From Candidatus Cacconaster merdequi (GTDB lineage Bacteria; Bacteroidota; Bacteroidia; Bacteroidales; UBA932), in contig JAGHVK010000033.1 of the NCBI GenBank assembly GCA_018064345.1, positions 1 through 64,000 on the forward strand: a stretch of 64,000 nucleotides of DNA, given 5' to 3'. Positions 10,245-21,059 of the stretch are shown one piece after another; position 1 is the first letter of the stretch, and each line of letters opens with the position of its first letter. Below the pieces are notes generated by a model, which worked only from the letters and a program-made list of their open reading frames with translations, searched no databases and was not told the DNA's origin. The translations under genes and the position numbers were made by a program.

Positions 10245-10856
10245 ATGACAATCAGAAAGATTACAAGAATCCTAGCCATTGCTGCCGTCCTTCTGACGGC
10301 TGTCTCTACCGCAGAGGCACAGACTTACAGATTCGGTCCGAAGGGCGGGCTCGCCATCGGATGGCTTCCCGGGACAGTGATAAACGGTGACGAATTGATA
10401 AAGCCTCATAACACATTCTACGCCGGAGTTGCTGGGAATGCAGTGTTCGGCAACGGATTCTTCATGCAGGCTGAACTGCTTTACGCAGGAAGAGGTCATT
10501 CTGACCGCGGAGAGATCGGCGGAAAATACAGCCGCACTCTCGGCTATCTCCAGCTTCCTCTGCTCTTCGGCGTAGAGGTGCTTGAGGACAAGATATTTCT
10601 TTCTGCCGGGCCTGAACTCGGTTATCTTGTGACTGACAAGATAAAGGCCGACCTTCCTTCTCTCAGCAGCGAAGCCGCAAAGTTCAACTTGTCGATTGGA
10701 CTTCAGGCCACATACCTGATCTCTGATGAGTTCGGTATTGAGCTCAAGTTCGACGGAGGTCTGAACCGCACTTTCAAGGGCACATACGGCGGTGCTGAGG
10801 ACAAGGCTCACAATATCGGCCTCCAGATTGGCATCTGCTATCTTTTTGAACTATAA
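10245..10856 (+). CDS. Small outer-membrane beta-barrel protein (porin family)
   Basis: Signal peptide ending AEAQ; GPKGGLAIGW..., alternating strands, C-terminal GLQIGICYLFEL. Confidence 0.8.
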   Translation: MTIRKITRILAIAAVLLTAVSTAEAQTYRFGPKGGLAIGWLPGTVINGDELIKPHNTFYAGVAGNAVFGNGFFMQAELLYAGRGHSDRGEIGGKYSRTLGYLQLPLLFGVEVLEDKIFLSAGPELGYLVTDKIKADLPSLSSEAAKFNLSIGLQATYLISDEFGIELKFDGGLNRTFKGTYGGAEDKAHNIGLQIGICYLFEL

Positions 10857-10950
10857 GGAGATATTCTTACAATAGGATATATTCCCAACCGATTTGTATA
10901 TTTTTGTAAACGGAAACGAAACTTGTAAACAACTTTTTATATTCTGGATT

Positions 10951-11490
10951 ATGGCAAACAAATACGCTGGTACACAGACCGAGAAGAATCTCGAAGCTGC
11001 TTTCGCAGGTGAGTCACAGGCTCGTAACAAGTACACTTATTTCGCATCAAAGGCAAAGAAAGAAGGATTCGAACAGATTGCAGAACTCTTCCTCAAGACT
11101 GCCGACAACGAGAAGGAACACGCAAAACTCTGGTTCAAGGAACTCGAAGGAATCGGGGACACCGCCCAGAACCTTGCTGCCGCAGCCGACGGAGAAAATT
11201 TCGAATGGACTGATATGTACGAAGGCTTCGCAAAGACTGCCGAGGCCGAGGGCTTCACGGAACTGGCAGCCAAGTTCCGTGGCGTTGCAGCAATCGAGAA
11301 ACGTCACGAAGAGCGTTACCGCGCACTTCTGAAGAACGTTGAGACTGCCGCCGTCTTCGAGAAGTCAGAGGTTAAGGTATGGGAATGCCGCAACTGCGGT
11401 CACATCGTGGTCGGAACAAAGGCACCGGAAATTTGCCCTGTATGTGCACACCCGAAAGCATATTTCGAGGTTCACAAGGACAACTTCTGA
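10951..11490 (+). CDS. Rubrerythrin (erythrin + C-terminal rubredoxin domain)
   Basis: [52 protein letters not shown]. Confidence 0.95.
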   Translation: MANKYAGTQTEKNLEAAFAGESQARNKYTYFASKAKKEGFEQIAELFLKTADNEKEHAKLWFKELEGIGDTAQNLAAAADGENFEWTDMYEGFAKTAEAEGFTELAAKFRGVAAIEKRHEERYRALLKNVETAAVFEKSEVKVWECRNCGHIVVGTKAPEICPVCAHPKAYFEVHKDNF

Positions 11491-11514
11491 TCTGCTGAAG
11501 CACAATAACTGACG

Positions 11515-11553
11515 CAAATCGGGGGCCGGTGGAATGACCAAGCCCCCGATTTG
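11515..11553 (+). terminator. Rho-independent terminator after rubrerythrin
   Basis: CAAATCGGGGGC...GCCCCCGATTTG perfect 12-bp stem followed by TTTTG. Confidence 0.85.
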
Positions 11554-11614
11554 TTTTGTGCAGCAGGCAGAGTATGAAAGAAAGCCTCAGGGAGGCCAGG
11601 CCTCCATCAAGCGC

Positions 11615-13513
11615 CTACCGCAGATAATCGTCGAAGTAAGCGGTTACCTTATCCATAAGATGGACGCGGTCCTTGCCACGGACATTGTGCGGATGGCCCG
11701 GGTAAGGGAAATAATCGACCTGAACGCCATTCTTTATACAACTCTCAACGAAGTTGAGACTGTGCTGCCATACAACAGTGTCGTCAATCACTCCCTGACA
11801 GATAAGCAATTTACCCTCAATCTTCTCCGCCATCGGAACCAGACTCGTTGCAGCGAAGCCTTCCGGATTGGTTGCCTCGGTCTCCATATAACGCTCACCG
11901 TACATCACCTCATACCATTTCCAGTCGATGACAGGTCCGCCAGCAACCCCAACCTTGAACACTTCAGGGTAATTCGTCATAAGGGAGATGGTCATGAATC
12001 CACCGTAACTCCATCCGTGAACGCCTATCCTTGAAGAATCAATCCACGGCTGTGACATCATCCACCTCACGCCAACCATCTGGTCGGCCATCTCAGCCTT
12101 GCCGCAGAATTTGTGGATTGCCTTCTCATACTCCGCTCCACGGTTCGGCGTGCCACGGTTGTCCATCTTGAACACCACGTAACCTTTCTGCGCCATAAGG
12201 ATATCCCACCGGTTCATACCGCCCTGGAACCGGTCAGTAATCTGCTGAAGATGAGGACCGCCATACACATACAGAACCATAGGGTACTTTTTCGAAGGGT
12301 CGAAATCAGCAGGTTTCACGAGGCTGTAGTGGTTGTCGTAAAGGCCGTCGGCACTCTTGATGGTTCCCGTCTCGATGATACAGTTCACTGCTCTGTCGGG
12401 AGGCATCGGAGCACGGAACACTTCCCGTACCTTGCGTCCGTCGGCAGATATCAGTTTGGCGACTGAAGGCACATCGATGGAAGAATACTCGTCCATAAAG
12501 TACTTCCTGTCGGCACTGAAAGTGCAATTGTGCCATCCTTTGTCCACAGTAAGGCGCTGAACAGCACCTTTCTTCAAGTTCACCCTGAAAAGATGCCTTT
12601 CGACAGGAGAGACTTCGAAAGAGTAGTAATAGACGTACTTTCCGTCCTGTGCCACATATTCAACGTCGGCATCAACCTTTGTCAGGCGGATAGGCTCACC
12701 GCCCTCAACGGAGCCGATATAGAGGTTCTTGTATCCGTCGCGGTTGTCCGTGAAGTATATGAACCTGGATGAATCGTTCTTGAGGAACACGAGAGGACTC
12801 TGAGGCTCTATGAAACGGCTGTTCTCCTCCGTGAAGAGGGTTCCGAGGAATCCGCCTGTCACAGCATCATAGCAGTTCAGATGCATATGCTTCTGCTCCC
12901 TGTCGAGCACCTGGATGTAAATCTTGTCCCCGGAAGGGTTCCACGTCACGTTGGTGAGGTATCTCTCTTCATCGAAATCGGTCACTTCCAGATAGCAGGT
13001 GTTCCCCGAAGCAATGTCATAGACACCAACAGAGACAATCTCGGAAGCCATACCGTTCATAGGATACTTGATATATTTCGCGCCACCTGTGCGTGAAAAG
13101 ATATCTACCAGCGGATAATCTGTCACCCGGCTCTCATCCTTCCGGTAGAAGGCTATCCTGCTTCCGTCCGGCGAACGGAAGATACCATCCTCAATTCCGA
13201 ACTCGTGGCGGCTGACAGCCTGGCCGCATACGATATCTTCCTCTGCGCCATACTGAGTAACCGCAATTTCATTACCTTCCGGATCCTTGTAATAGAGATT
13301 ATTGCCACGGGTGAATGCAAAATCGGCGGCAGGTTCCTCAACTTTATTCTCCCCGGGAGCGAAAATATCACCGTCCCCCGTCCAATGCCATACAAACTTC
13401 TCAACGGCAACATCTTTTCCAAGCACAGCCTCCTCCATCGTCATCTTATCCTGAGCGGAAGCCATAACCACCATAATCAATGCAACAAAGATTGATGAAA
13501 ACAAATTTTTCAT
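11615..13513 (-). CDS. Dipeptidyl peptidase IV-like S9 serine peptidase
   Basis: GWSYGGFMT catalytic motif; beta-propeller N-terminus; C-terminal PYPGHPHNVRGKDRVHLMDKV. Confidence 0.93.
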   Translation of the reverse strand: MKNLFSSIFVALIMVVMASAQDKMTMEEAVLGKDVAVEKFVWHWTGDGDIFAPGENKVEEPAADFAFTRGNNLYYKDPEGNEIAVTQYGAEEDIVCGQAVSRHEFGIEDGIFRSPDGSRIAFYRKDESRVTDYPLVDIFSRTGGAKYIKYPMNGMASEIVSVGVYDIASGNTCYLEVTDFDEERYLTNVTWNPSGDKIYIQVLDREQKHMHLNCYDAVTGGFLGTLFTEENSRFIEPQSPLVFLKNDSSRFIYFTDNRDGYKNLYIGSVEGGEPIRLTKVDADVEYVAQDGKYVYYYSFEVSPVERHLFRVNLKKGAVQRLTVDKGWHNCTFSADRKYFMDEYSSIDVPSVAKLISADGRKVREVFRAPMPPDRAVNCIIETGTIKSADGLYDNHYSLVKPADFDPSKKYPMVLYVYGGPHLQQITDRFQGGMNRWDILMAQKGYVVFKMDNRGTPNRGAEYEKAIHKFCGKAEMADQMVGVRWMMSQPWIDSSRIGVHGWSYGGFMTISLMTNYPEVFKVGVAGGPVIDWKWYEVMYGERYMETEATNPEGFAATSLVPMAEKIEGKLLICQGVIDDTVVWQHSLNFVESCIKNGVQVDYFPYPGHPHNVRGKDRVHLMDKVTAYFDDYLR

Positions 13514-13550
13514 AATTCTGAAATTGTTCCGGCACGATGGCGGAACGTTC

Positions 13551-14132
13551 CTATTTCCAGTTATCCTCCTTGGCGAAGAAACGCCACTTGAAGAGTATAA
13601 GATATATGGCCCCACAGGTTATGCAGCTGTCCGCGAAATTGAAGATCGGTCGGAAAAACACTATGTGGCGGCCTCCCCAGACAGGGAATCCGGCAGGAAG
13701 GTCGGTGTCTATTATCGGGAAATAGAGCATATCCACGACTTTGCCGAACATGAACGGAGCATAGTCGAAGATTATCCCGTAGAACATACAGTCTATCATA
13801 TTGCCCGCGGCTCCGCAAAGAATTGCGGCAAGCCCGTACAGAACCCCGGCAGGGGTGTCATCCCTCTTCAGCAGCCTGTGAAGATATATGGCAATAAGCA
13901 CTATGAGCACAACTCTGAGCAGGCTGAGCGCCAGCTTGCCAATCTGACCTCCGAACTGCATTCCGAAAGCCATTCCGTTATTCTCGATGAAGAGAAGATA
14001 GAACCAGTTCCCGAAAACGCTGATGCTCTCGCCCAAGGACATGTTAGTCTTGACCAGAAGCTTCATAGTCTGGTCAATCACAAGCATCAACACGATGAAA
14101 ATCGTGATTCGAGTGCCTTTCGAAATCTTCAT
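13551..14132 (-). CDS. lspA: Lipoprotein signal peptidase II
   Basis: FIENNGMAFG...GAAGNMIDCMFYGIIFDY...FNFADSCITCG. Confidence 0.95.
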   Translation of the reverse strand: MKISKGTRITIFIVLMLVIDQTMKLLVKTNMSLGESISVFGNWFYLLFIENNGMAFGMQFGGQIGKLALSLLRVVLIVLIAIYLHRLLKRDDTPAGVLYGLAAILCGAAGNMIDCMFYGIIFDYAPFMFGKVVDMLYFPIIDTDLPAGFPVWGGRHIVFFRPIFNFADSCITCGAIYLILFKWRFFAKEDNWK

Positions 14133-14134
14133 TC

Positions 14135-14539
14135 CTACTTGTTTTCCAGCATCTTTCCCTCTACGCTGAGAGTAGCGTGAGGAACGAGTTTCAACCTCTC
14201 CTTAGGAATAAGCTTGCCGGTCACGCGGCAGATACCGTAAGTTTTGTTCTCGATGCGGACGAGTGCAGCCTCAAGATTCTGGATGAACTTGTACTGACGC
14301 TGGGCCAACTGGCTCGCCTCCTCCTTGGCCTGAGAGAACACACCCTCTTCCAACACCTTGAAAGATGGGGAAGTATCCTCAGTATCGTTGCTTCCGCTGT
14401 GGTCAATGGCACCCTTCAGCATTTTATAATCTTCCCTTGCTTTCTCCAGTTTCTCGAGAATGAGTTCCTTGAATTCTTGAAGTTCGGCATCGCTGTAACG
14501 GACTTTCTCAGGAACGGGCTCTTCATTTATTGTTGCCAT
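14135..14539 (-). CDS. TraR/DksA-family zinc-finger regulator
   Basis: ALVRIENKTYGICRVTGKLIPKERLKLVPHATLSVEGK. Confidence 0.85.
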   Translation of the reverse strand: MATINEEPVPEKVRYSDAELQEFKELILEKLEKAREDYKMLKGAIDHSGSNDTEDTSPSFKVLEEGVFSQAKEEASQLAQRQYKFIQNLEAALVRIENKTYGICRVTGKLIPKERLKLVPHATLSVEGKMLENK

Positions 14540-14592
14540 AGCTTTGACTTTTATTTTGGTAAATATAATGAAAAAAGCAAGTAATATACCAA

Positions 14593-17500
14593 CTATTTCA
14601 CCTTAGTTACAGACAACTTAATAACACCGTCGTTCCACTCCACTTCAACAGGGTTTTCGAGGTTTGAAGAGAAGCTGACAGAGTATGCGAGAGTCTGGTC
14701 GCAGACATATTGGGAGAACTGGGACATAGCGTCCGCTATCTCCTTTTCACTTTCTTCAATCACGACATTGACCCTGTCGGTAACCTCGAAGCCGCTCTCT
14801 TTCCTGACATTCTGGATGCGGTTGATGAGTTCGCGGGCAATGCCTTCGCGACGGAGCTCATCTGTAACTGTAACGTCAAGAGCCACGGTGAGAGTACCTT
14901 CGCTTGTCACGAGCCACCCCGGCATATCTTCGGAGGTTATCTGGTAATCCTCCTTGGTCAGAGCCACATCACCTCCTGCAAGGTTCAGGGTGTAATCCCC
15001 CGCCCTCTCAATGGCTGAGATCGTCTGCTGGTCCATCTGTGTGAAGAACGAGGCTATCTCCTTCATTCTGGCCCCATACCGTTTGCCAAGAGTCTTGAAA
15101 TTAGGCTTTATCTTCTTGGTGATCAAACCAGTAGTATCGTGAATAAATTCTGCTTCCTTTACGTTTACCTCGCTCAGTACAATCTTCTTCACCTTTTCCA
15201 GCTGATGTTCCACCGCATCGTCAAGAACAGGTATCACAATCTTCGCCAGCGGCTGACGCACCTTGATGTTCACCTTGCGACGCAGGGCAAGCACCATCGA
15301 ACAGCATTGCTGTGCAAGAGACATCCTTTCCTCAAGAGAGGCATCGACCTTCTCTTCGCAACATTCAGGCATACGCTCGAAATGGACAGACTTCGCAGCA
15401 GGGACAAGATCGCAGTACAGCTGGTCCATATAGAATGGAGCTATCGGAGCAGCAAGTACGGCCACCGTCTTCAATGCGTTGTAAAGAGTCTGATATGCAG
15501 CGAGTTTGGAATCAGTCATCCCACCACCCCAGAAACGCTTGCGGTTAAGACGGACATACCAGTTGCTCAGGTCGTCACATACGAAATCCTGCAGGAGACG
15601 GCCGGCGTTCGTAAGGTCATAATCCTCATAGGCTGCACGTACCTTCCTGACGAGTGTATTGAGAAGGGAAACCAGCCAGAGGTCTATCTCCTGAAGATTC
15701 TCCTTTGCCACCTCAGGGACTTCAGGATTGAAACCGTCCACGTTGGCATAGAGTGCGAAGAACGAATATGTGTTGTACAGAGTACCGAAGAACTTGCGGC
15801 GCACCTCTTCCACACCGGCCTCATCGAACTTGAGATTGTCCCAAGGCTGGGCATTGGTCAGCATATACCATCTCAGAGAGTCGGCTCCGAACTTGTCCAA
15901 AGCCTCGAACGGGTTCACGGCATTGCCGAGGCGCTTGCTCATCTTGTTTCCATCCTTGTCGAGGACAAGGCCGTTGGAGATGACGCTCTTGAAGGCGCAC
16001 TTGTCGCTTACCATAGTGTTGATGGCGTGCAGCGTGAAGAACCAGCCTCTTGTCTGGTCCACACCTTCTGCAATGAAGTCAGCGGTCTGGCCGAACTGCG
16101 GGGTACCGAGTTTTGCAAGGCCCTCCTGCGCATAAGGCATCGATCCGGAATCGAACCAGACGTCAATCAGGTCGAGCTCGCGCACCATCTTGCGGCCGTC
16201 GTCGCTGACAAGGAATATATTGTCCACATACGGACGGTGCAGATCTATCTTCCCGTAATTCTCCTTTGAGAAGTCACCTGGCACGAAGCCTTTCTCTGCA
16301 AACGGATTGGATGGCATCACACCAGCCTTGACCGCCTTCTCTATCTCTTCATACAGTTCAGCCACGCTTCCGATGCATTTTTCAACGGAGCCGTCTTCTG
16401 TACGCCATATAGGCAGAGGCGTTCCCCAGTAGCGGCTGCGGCTCAGGTTCCAGTCCTGAAGGTTCTCAAGCCACTTGCCGAAACGGCCGGAACCTGTTGA
16501 TTCAGGCTTCCAGTTGATGGTCTTGTTGAGCTCAATCATACGTTCCTGGACCGCCGTGCTGCGGATGAACCACGAATCGAGCGGATAATAGAGCACCGGT
16601 TTGTCGGTCCGCCAGCAATGAGGATAGCTGTGAGTATGTTTCGCAATATTGAAGGCCTTGCCTTGTGCTTTGAGGTCCAAGCATATATCTATGTCGAGAG
16701 TAGGTGCGTCCGGAGCAAGGGAACTGTCGTACGCATTCTTCACGTAGCGCCCTGCGTATTTGCCGTACTCGGCAATATCGACTCTCTCTTTCACGAAAGA
16801 GGCATCCATATCCTCAATCCTGTATAACTTTCCGGTACGGTCCACCATCGGCTGCTCGCTTCCGTCAGCATCGAGAACGAACATAGGAGGCACGCCACTC
16901 TGCTTTGCCACTTTGTTGTCGTCCGCACCGAAAGTAGGTGCGATATGAACGATACCGGTACCATCTTCAGTAGTGACGAAATCACCGGTTATCACCCTCA
17001 AGCCTCCTGCCGCGCACTTCACCCACGGAATCAGCTGCTCATATTCCACACCTGAGAGAGCCGTTCCGAGGAAAGGCTTCCCGACGACGGTGAAAGGATT
17101 CCTGTCGTTGAAATGAGCGCCGAGAAGAGGCAGTGCCACTACATATCTTGCCGGAGCCTTGCTGTACGGGTTCACACTGTCCACACAGACATATTCAATC
17201 TTCGGGCCCACGCAAAGCGCTGTGTTTGAAGGAAGAGTCCAAGGCGTGGTAGTCCACGCGATTATATACACCGGAAGATCCGTACCCTCGAAAAGAAATT
17301 CGCTCGTCTCATTGCGGACAACCTTGAACTGTACCACGGCGGTAGTATCCTTCACATCGCGGTAGCAACCCGGCTGATTGAGCTCGTGGCTGCTCAAACC
17401 CGTTCCGGCAGCCGGTGAGTAAGGCTGGATGGTGTATCCCTTATAAAGATAACCTTTCTTGTAAATCTCCTTGAGAAGATACCACAGGGTTTCAATGTAA

Positions 17501-17961
17501 CGGTTGTCGTAGGTGATGTACGGATTGTCCATATCCACCCAGTAACCTATCTGCTCGGTGAGCTTGCGCCACTCAGCGGTATATTTCATAACCTCACGGC
17601 GGCACGCGTTGTTGTAATCATCCACGGACACCTTCTTTCCGATATCTTCCTTCGTGATTCCGAGCATCTTCTCCACTCCGAGCTCCACCGGCAGGCCGTG
17701 TGTGTCCCAGCCGGCACGACGCTCGACGCGATACCCGGTCTGTGTCTTGTAACGGCATATCGCATCTTTTATAGAACGGGCCATAACATGGTGGATTCCA
17801 GGCATTCCGTTGGCAGAAGGCGGACCTTCGTGAAAAATGAAACGGGGAGCACCCTCGCTCATCGAAAGGGTTTCCTTGAATGTGTCATCCTTTTTCCATT
17901 TTTCCAGGATTTCGCGGTTTGTCTCCACGAGGTCGAATTTCTTATGCTCGGTGAACTTCAT
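14593..17961 (-). CDS. ileS: Isoleucyl-tRNA synthetase
   Basis: HEGPPSANGMPGIHHVMAR (HIGH-like), DKDGNKMSKRLGN (KMSKR); start at MKFTEHKKF. Confidence 0.97.
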   Translation of the reverse strand: MKFTEHKKFDLVETNREILEKWKKDDTFKETLSMSEGAPRFIFHEGPPSANGMPGIHHVMARSIKDAICRYKTQTGYRVERRAGWDTHGLPVELGVEKMLGITKEDIGKKVSVDDYNNACRREVMKYTAEWRKLTEQIGYWVDMDNPYITYDNRYIETLWYLLKEIYKKGYLYKGYTIQPYSPAAGTGLSSHELNQPGCYRDVKDTTAVVQFKVVRNETSEFLFEGTDLPVYIIAWTTTPWTLPSNTALCVGPKIEYVCVDSVNPYSKAPARYVVALPLLGAHFNDRNPFTVVGKPFLGTALSGVEYEQLIPWVKCAAGGLRVITGDFVTTEDGTGIVHIAPTFGADDNKVAKQSGVPPMFVLDADGSEQPMVDRTGKLYRIEDMDASFVKERVDIAEYGKYAGRYVKNAYDSSLAPDAPTLDIDICLDLKAQGKAFNIAKHTHSYPHCWRTDKPVLYYPLDSWFIRSTAVQERMIELNKTINWKPESTGSGRFGKWLENLQDWNLSRSRYWGTPLPIWRTEDGSVEKCIGSVAELYEEIEKAVKAGVMPSNPFAEKGFVPGDFSKENYGKIDLHRPYVDNIFLVSDDGRKMVRELDLIDVWFDSGSMPYAQEGLAKLGTPQFGQTADFIAEGVDQTRGWFFTLHAINTMVSDKCAFKSVISNGLVLDKDGNKMSKRLGNAVNPFEALDKFGADSLRWYMLTNAQPWDNLKFDEAGVEEVRRKFFGTLYNTYSFFALYANVDGFNPEVPEVAKENLQEIDLWLVSLLNTLVRKVRAAYEDYDLTNAGRLLQDFVCDDLSNWYVRLNRKRFWGGGMTDSKLAAYQTLYNALKTVAVLAAPIAPFYMDQLYCDLVPAAKSVHFERMPECCEEKVDASLEERMSLAQQCCSMVLALRRKVNIKVRQPLAKIVIPVLDDAVEHQLEKVKKIVLSEVNVKEAEFIHDTTGLITKKIKPNFKTLGKRYGARMKEIASFFTQMDQQTISAIERAGDYTLNLAGGDVALTKEDYQITSEDMPGWLVTSEGTLTVALDVTVTDELRREGIARELINRIQNVRKESGFEVTDRVNVVIEESEKEIADAMSQFSQYVCDQTLAYSVSFSSNLENPVEVEWNDGVIKLSVTKVK

Positions 17962-18042
17962 ATTAGTTTGGGATATGTATATTTTGCGTTTTGAATTTGC
18001 AAATATACTACAATTCGCTAATTTTGGATAGAATTTTATGCG

Positions 18043-18528
18043 ATGGCCACTATCGATGTAATCATACTTGTCTGCTTCCTTCCTGCGATTTATGTAGGAA
18101 TAAAGAACGGCCTTGTCAGGGAACTGATAAGCCTTTGTGTCGTGTTCGGCGGCATCAAGCTTTCGATAAAGTTCTCTCCCCAGGTTATCGAATGGCTCTC
18201 CTGCCACCTCGGAATGTCTGAATTCTGGGCAAAAGTGACCTCTTTCATCGTGATTTTTCTCGTAGTTGCCATCATTCTCTCCCTCATAGGCAATCTTATT
18301 GACAGAATAATCAAGATTTCGCTCCTCGGATGGCTCAACCGTCTGCTCGGCATCCTGCTGGCAATCGCGCTCTTCGCCATCGTGATTTCAACCGTGATTT
18401 ACTTCTTCGATATGGTCAATACACGGTTGGGCATCATTTCCGCCGAGAAAATTGCCGAATCCAAATTTGTTCCGCTGCTTCTGGACCTTGCCCGTGACAT
18501 TTTTTCCAATTTTGAGCTGAAACCGTAA
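18043..18528 (+). CDS. CvpA-family membrane protein
   Basis: MATIDVIILVCFLPAIYVGIKNGLVRELISL...; multiple TM helices. Confidence 0.85.
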   Translation: MATIDVIILVCFLPAIYVGIKNGLVRELISLCVVFGGIKLSIKFSPQVIEWLSCHLGMSEFWAKVTSFIVIFLVVAIILSLIGNLIDRIIKISLLGWLNRLLGILLAIALFAIVISTVIYFFDMVNTRLGIISAEKIAESKFVPLLLDLARDIFSNFELKP

Positions 18529-18639
18529 AATATTGATTTCAGCATTTTTCCTGCCTCCTGCAGGAAATTGTTTTTTCGTACCGTTCATTTCGGAGTGAAT
18601 GGCTGACCTTTGCATTCGGAAATCAAACCGGAGCAAACG

Positions 18640-18798
18640 ATGGAATCTTTCGAAAAAACGATAAAACCTCTGACCGACCTCGACCTGACTGCGGAATATC
18701 TTTTACCCGACACACCCGTGGTCTCTCTAATTCTCAATTATCTGATATGTCTTGCTACTGTTCTGCTGTCAATCAGGTCGGTCTTTTTATTTCTCTGA
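18640..18798 (+). CDS. 52-aa small peptide with hydrophobic C-terminal half, upstream of the peptide exporter
   Basis: MESFEKTIKPLTDLDLTAEYLLPDTPVVSLILNYLICLATVLLSIRSVFLFL; position suggests membership of the export locus. Confidence 0.45.
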   Translation: MESFEKTIKPLTDLDLTAEYLLPDTPVVSLILNYLICLATVLLSIRSVFLFL

Positions 18799-18929
18799 CG
18801 AAGGAAGGGGCCGGGTGAAGTTGGTTGTCTCAAGGGCAAGGAGACGTGTGAGGTAGATGGTCCCTTCCGTTTTCATATATCAACAACGAGCCGGGGCGCC
18901 CTCTCCGGCAAATTCCAGATAGAAACGAT

Positions 18930-20993
18930 ATGAAGAAAACTGTACGGCAACACGACATAACCGACTGTGCCTCCGCCTGCATAGCATCCATTACAAGGCA
19001 CTTCGGCAAATACATCCCTCTTACACTGATACGGGAGGCGTCAGGCACATCTTCCGCCGGAACATCAATCAAGGGAATCATTGATGCCTGCACGGCCCTC
19101 GGCCTTGTGGCAAAGGCCTACAAGTCGGACACAGGCGACATTGCAGTTCTCCGCAGCACTCCGCTGCCGGTCATTCTGCACGTACTTACAAAAGAGGGAG
19201 ACCTCCATTTCGTGGTGCTGTATGGAATCGGCAGACGGAGAGTCAGGGTTATGGACCCTGCCTCAGGAACAATGAAAAGAATGTCATTCAAGGAGCTGAA
19301 GGATATATGGAGCGGATTTGTGGTAACCGTCCACCCGTCGGACAAGTTCAAGGAATTGTCCGCAGGAAGGAAGGGCGGCTCCGTCCTCCGGTATGCCGGA
19401 CTGCTCTCCCGCAGGGAATATGCCGCTATGGTTTCAGGCACTCTGGCCTACACAATGGCAGGAATCTGCATTTCGCTCTTCCTGCAGCACATAATTGACA
19501 ACGTGATTCCGGCTCATGACCCGCATGAACTTGTCCGTGCCTGTACCCTGATGGCCGCACTTATGGTATCAGCCATACTGATGGGCTATGAAAGGATACG
19601 TTACTCCCTCAAAGTGAATATCAAGATGGATTGCAGGCTGATGCTCGGCTACCTCGACCACCTGTTCCATCTTCCCGTAGGCTTCTTCTCCCACAGAGGT
19701 GCGGGAGAACTCCATTCCAGACTGGACGATGCATCGAAGATCAGGGCGTTCCTCGCCGACGGCATAATAACCGCCGTCACGGGAATAACGATGATATGCC
19801 TTTCCTTCGTGCTGATGTTCGTCTTCCATCGCAAGCTGGCGCTGCTCATCCTGCTGTTCATTCCTGTTTACCTTTTTCTCTACTCAATCGCTGACAGAGT
19901 GAACAGAAAAGTGAACCGCGAGGTAATCGAGAGTTCTTCCGCTTTTGAGGAGAAAGTAGTGGAAGGTATCAGCGCCGCAAGGCTCATCCGGCACTTCGGA
20001 AGCGAAGGAACCATTTTCAGCGGAATAGAGAAAAAATATGTGGCTCTGTCCGACAAACTCTTCAAGGGAGGCAGATGTGTCGGAATCTTTGCCTCTGCCG
20101 CAGACGCCCTTTCAAAACTGATGACGGTAGCCCTGCTGACCGCAGGCTCCATATTCATATTCGAAGGCAGCCTGAGTATCGGAGAACTCGTATCTTTCTA
20201 TGCACTCACGGCATTGTTCGCCTCTCCCATCAGCCAGATCATCGACCTGAACGGCCGGTACACCGAGGCGAAGATTTCCGCGGAAAGGCTTGAGGACATC
20301 ACCCTGCTCTCAAGGGAGGATGCCACAGCCTGCGCCACACTCCCGTTCCGTGAAGGCGAGGATATCATATTCGAAAACGTATCATTCTCATACCCCGGAT
20401 GTCCCGCCCTGCTGGAAAGATTCAACGCAGTGATACCTCACGGAAAGATAACTGCAATACAAGGTGAATCCGGCTGCGGCAAAAGCACGCTTGCCTCACT
20501 CCTGATGCGTGACTACACCCTTCACGAAGGCAAGATATTCCTTGGTGGGACTGACATCAGCCTGATAGCTCTTGATGAATGGAGACGTGCTGCATCCATC
20601 ATACATCAGGAGCCGGAGATGCTCAACCGCAGTATTCTCGACAACATCTGCTGCCTGGAAAAATCGCCTGATATCAAAAGGGTTGCATCCATTCTTGAAG
20701 ACCTCGGCCTGCACGACTTCATAACCGCACTCCCAATGGGACTGCTGACCCCGATAGGAGAAAGAGGCTGCACCCTCTCAGGAGGCCAGAAGCAAAGGAT
20801 AGCTCTTGCCAGGGCTCTTTACCGTGACCCTGAAATACTCATACTTGACGAAGCCACATCCTCTCTTGACAACGTATCCCAGAAATATGTGCTTGACAAG
20901 ATTGTCAGGTTGCGCGATGCTGGAAAAACAATAGTGATGATAACCCACAAAACCGACAACATTGCAATTGCCGATAACATAATCAGACTATAA
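18930..20993 (+). CDS. Peptidase-containing (C39) ABC transporter for double-glycine peptides
   Basis: C39 domain VRQHDITDCASACIASI...HFVVLYG...VMDPASG; ABC domain GESGCGKSTL, LSGGQKQRIALARALYRDPEILILDEATSSLD. Confidence 0.95.
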   Translation: MKKTVRQHDITDCASACIASITRHFGKYIPLTLIREASGTSSAGTSIKGIIDACTALGLVAKAYKSDTGDIAVLRSTPLPVILHVLTKEGDLHFVVLYGIGRRRVRVMDPASGTMKRMSFKELKDIWSGFVVTVHPSDKFKELSAGRKGGSVLRYAGLLSRREYAAMVSGTLAYTMAGICISLFLQHIIDNVIPAHDPHELVRACTLMAALMVSAILMGYERIRYSLKVNIKMDCRLMLGYLDHLFHLPVGFFSHRGAGELHSRLDDASKIRAFLADGIITAVTGITMICLSFVLMFVFHRKLALLILLFIPVYLFLYSIADRVNRKVNREVIESSSAFEEKVVEGISAARLIRHFGSEGTIFSGIEKKYVALSDKLFKGGRCVGIFASAADALSKLMTVALLTAGSIFIFEGSLSIGELVSFYALTALFASPISQIIDLNGRYTEAKISAERLEDITLLSREDATACATLPFREGEDIIFENVSFSYPGCPALLERFNAVIPHGKITAIQGESGCGKSTLASLLMRDYTLHEGKIFLGGTDISLIALDEWRRAASIIHQEPEMLNRSILDNICCLEKSPDIKRVASILEDLGLHDFITALPMGLLTPIGERGCTLSGGQKQRIALARALYRDPEILILDEATSSLDNVSQKYVLDKIVRLRDAGKTIVMITHKTDNIAIADNIIRL

Positions 20994-21059
20994 GGGCGCA
21001 CTTATACAGGTAACTGCCGCCACCTGAAAGAGCGGTATAACTTAAAATCAACACCAAAA

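Noticed and set aside
13524-14180. 218-aa plus-strand ORF
   Set aside because: Antisense to lspA, with no protein-like motifs.
15139-16269. 376-aa plus-strand ORF
   Set aside because: Antisense to ileS; no recognisable protein features.
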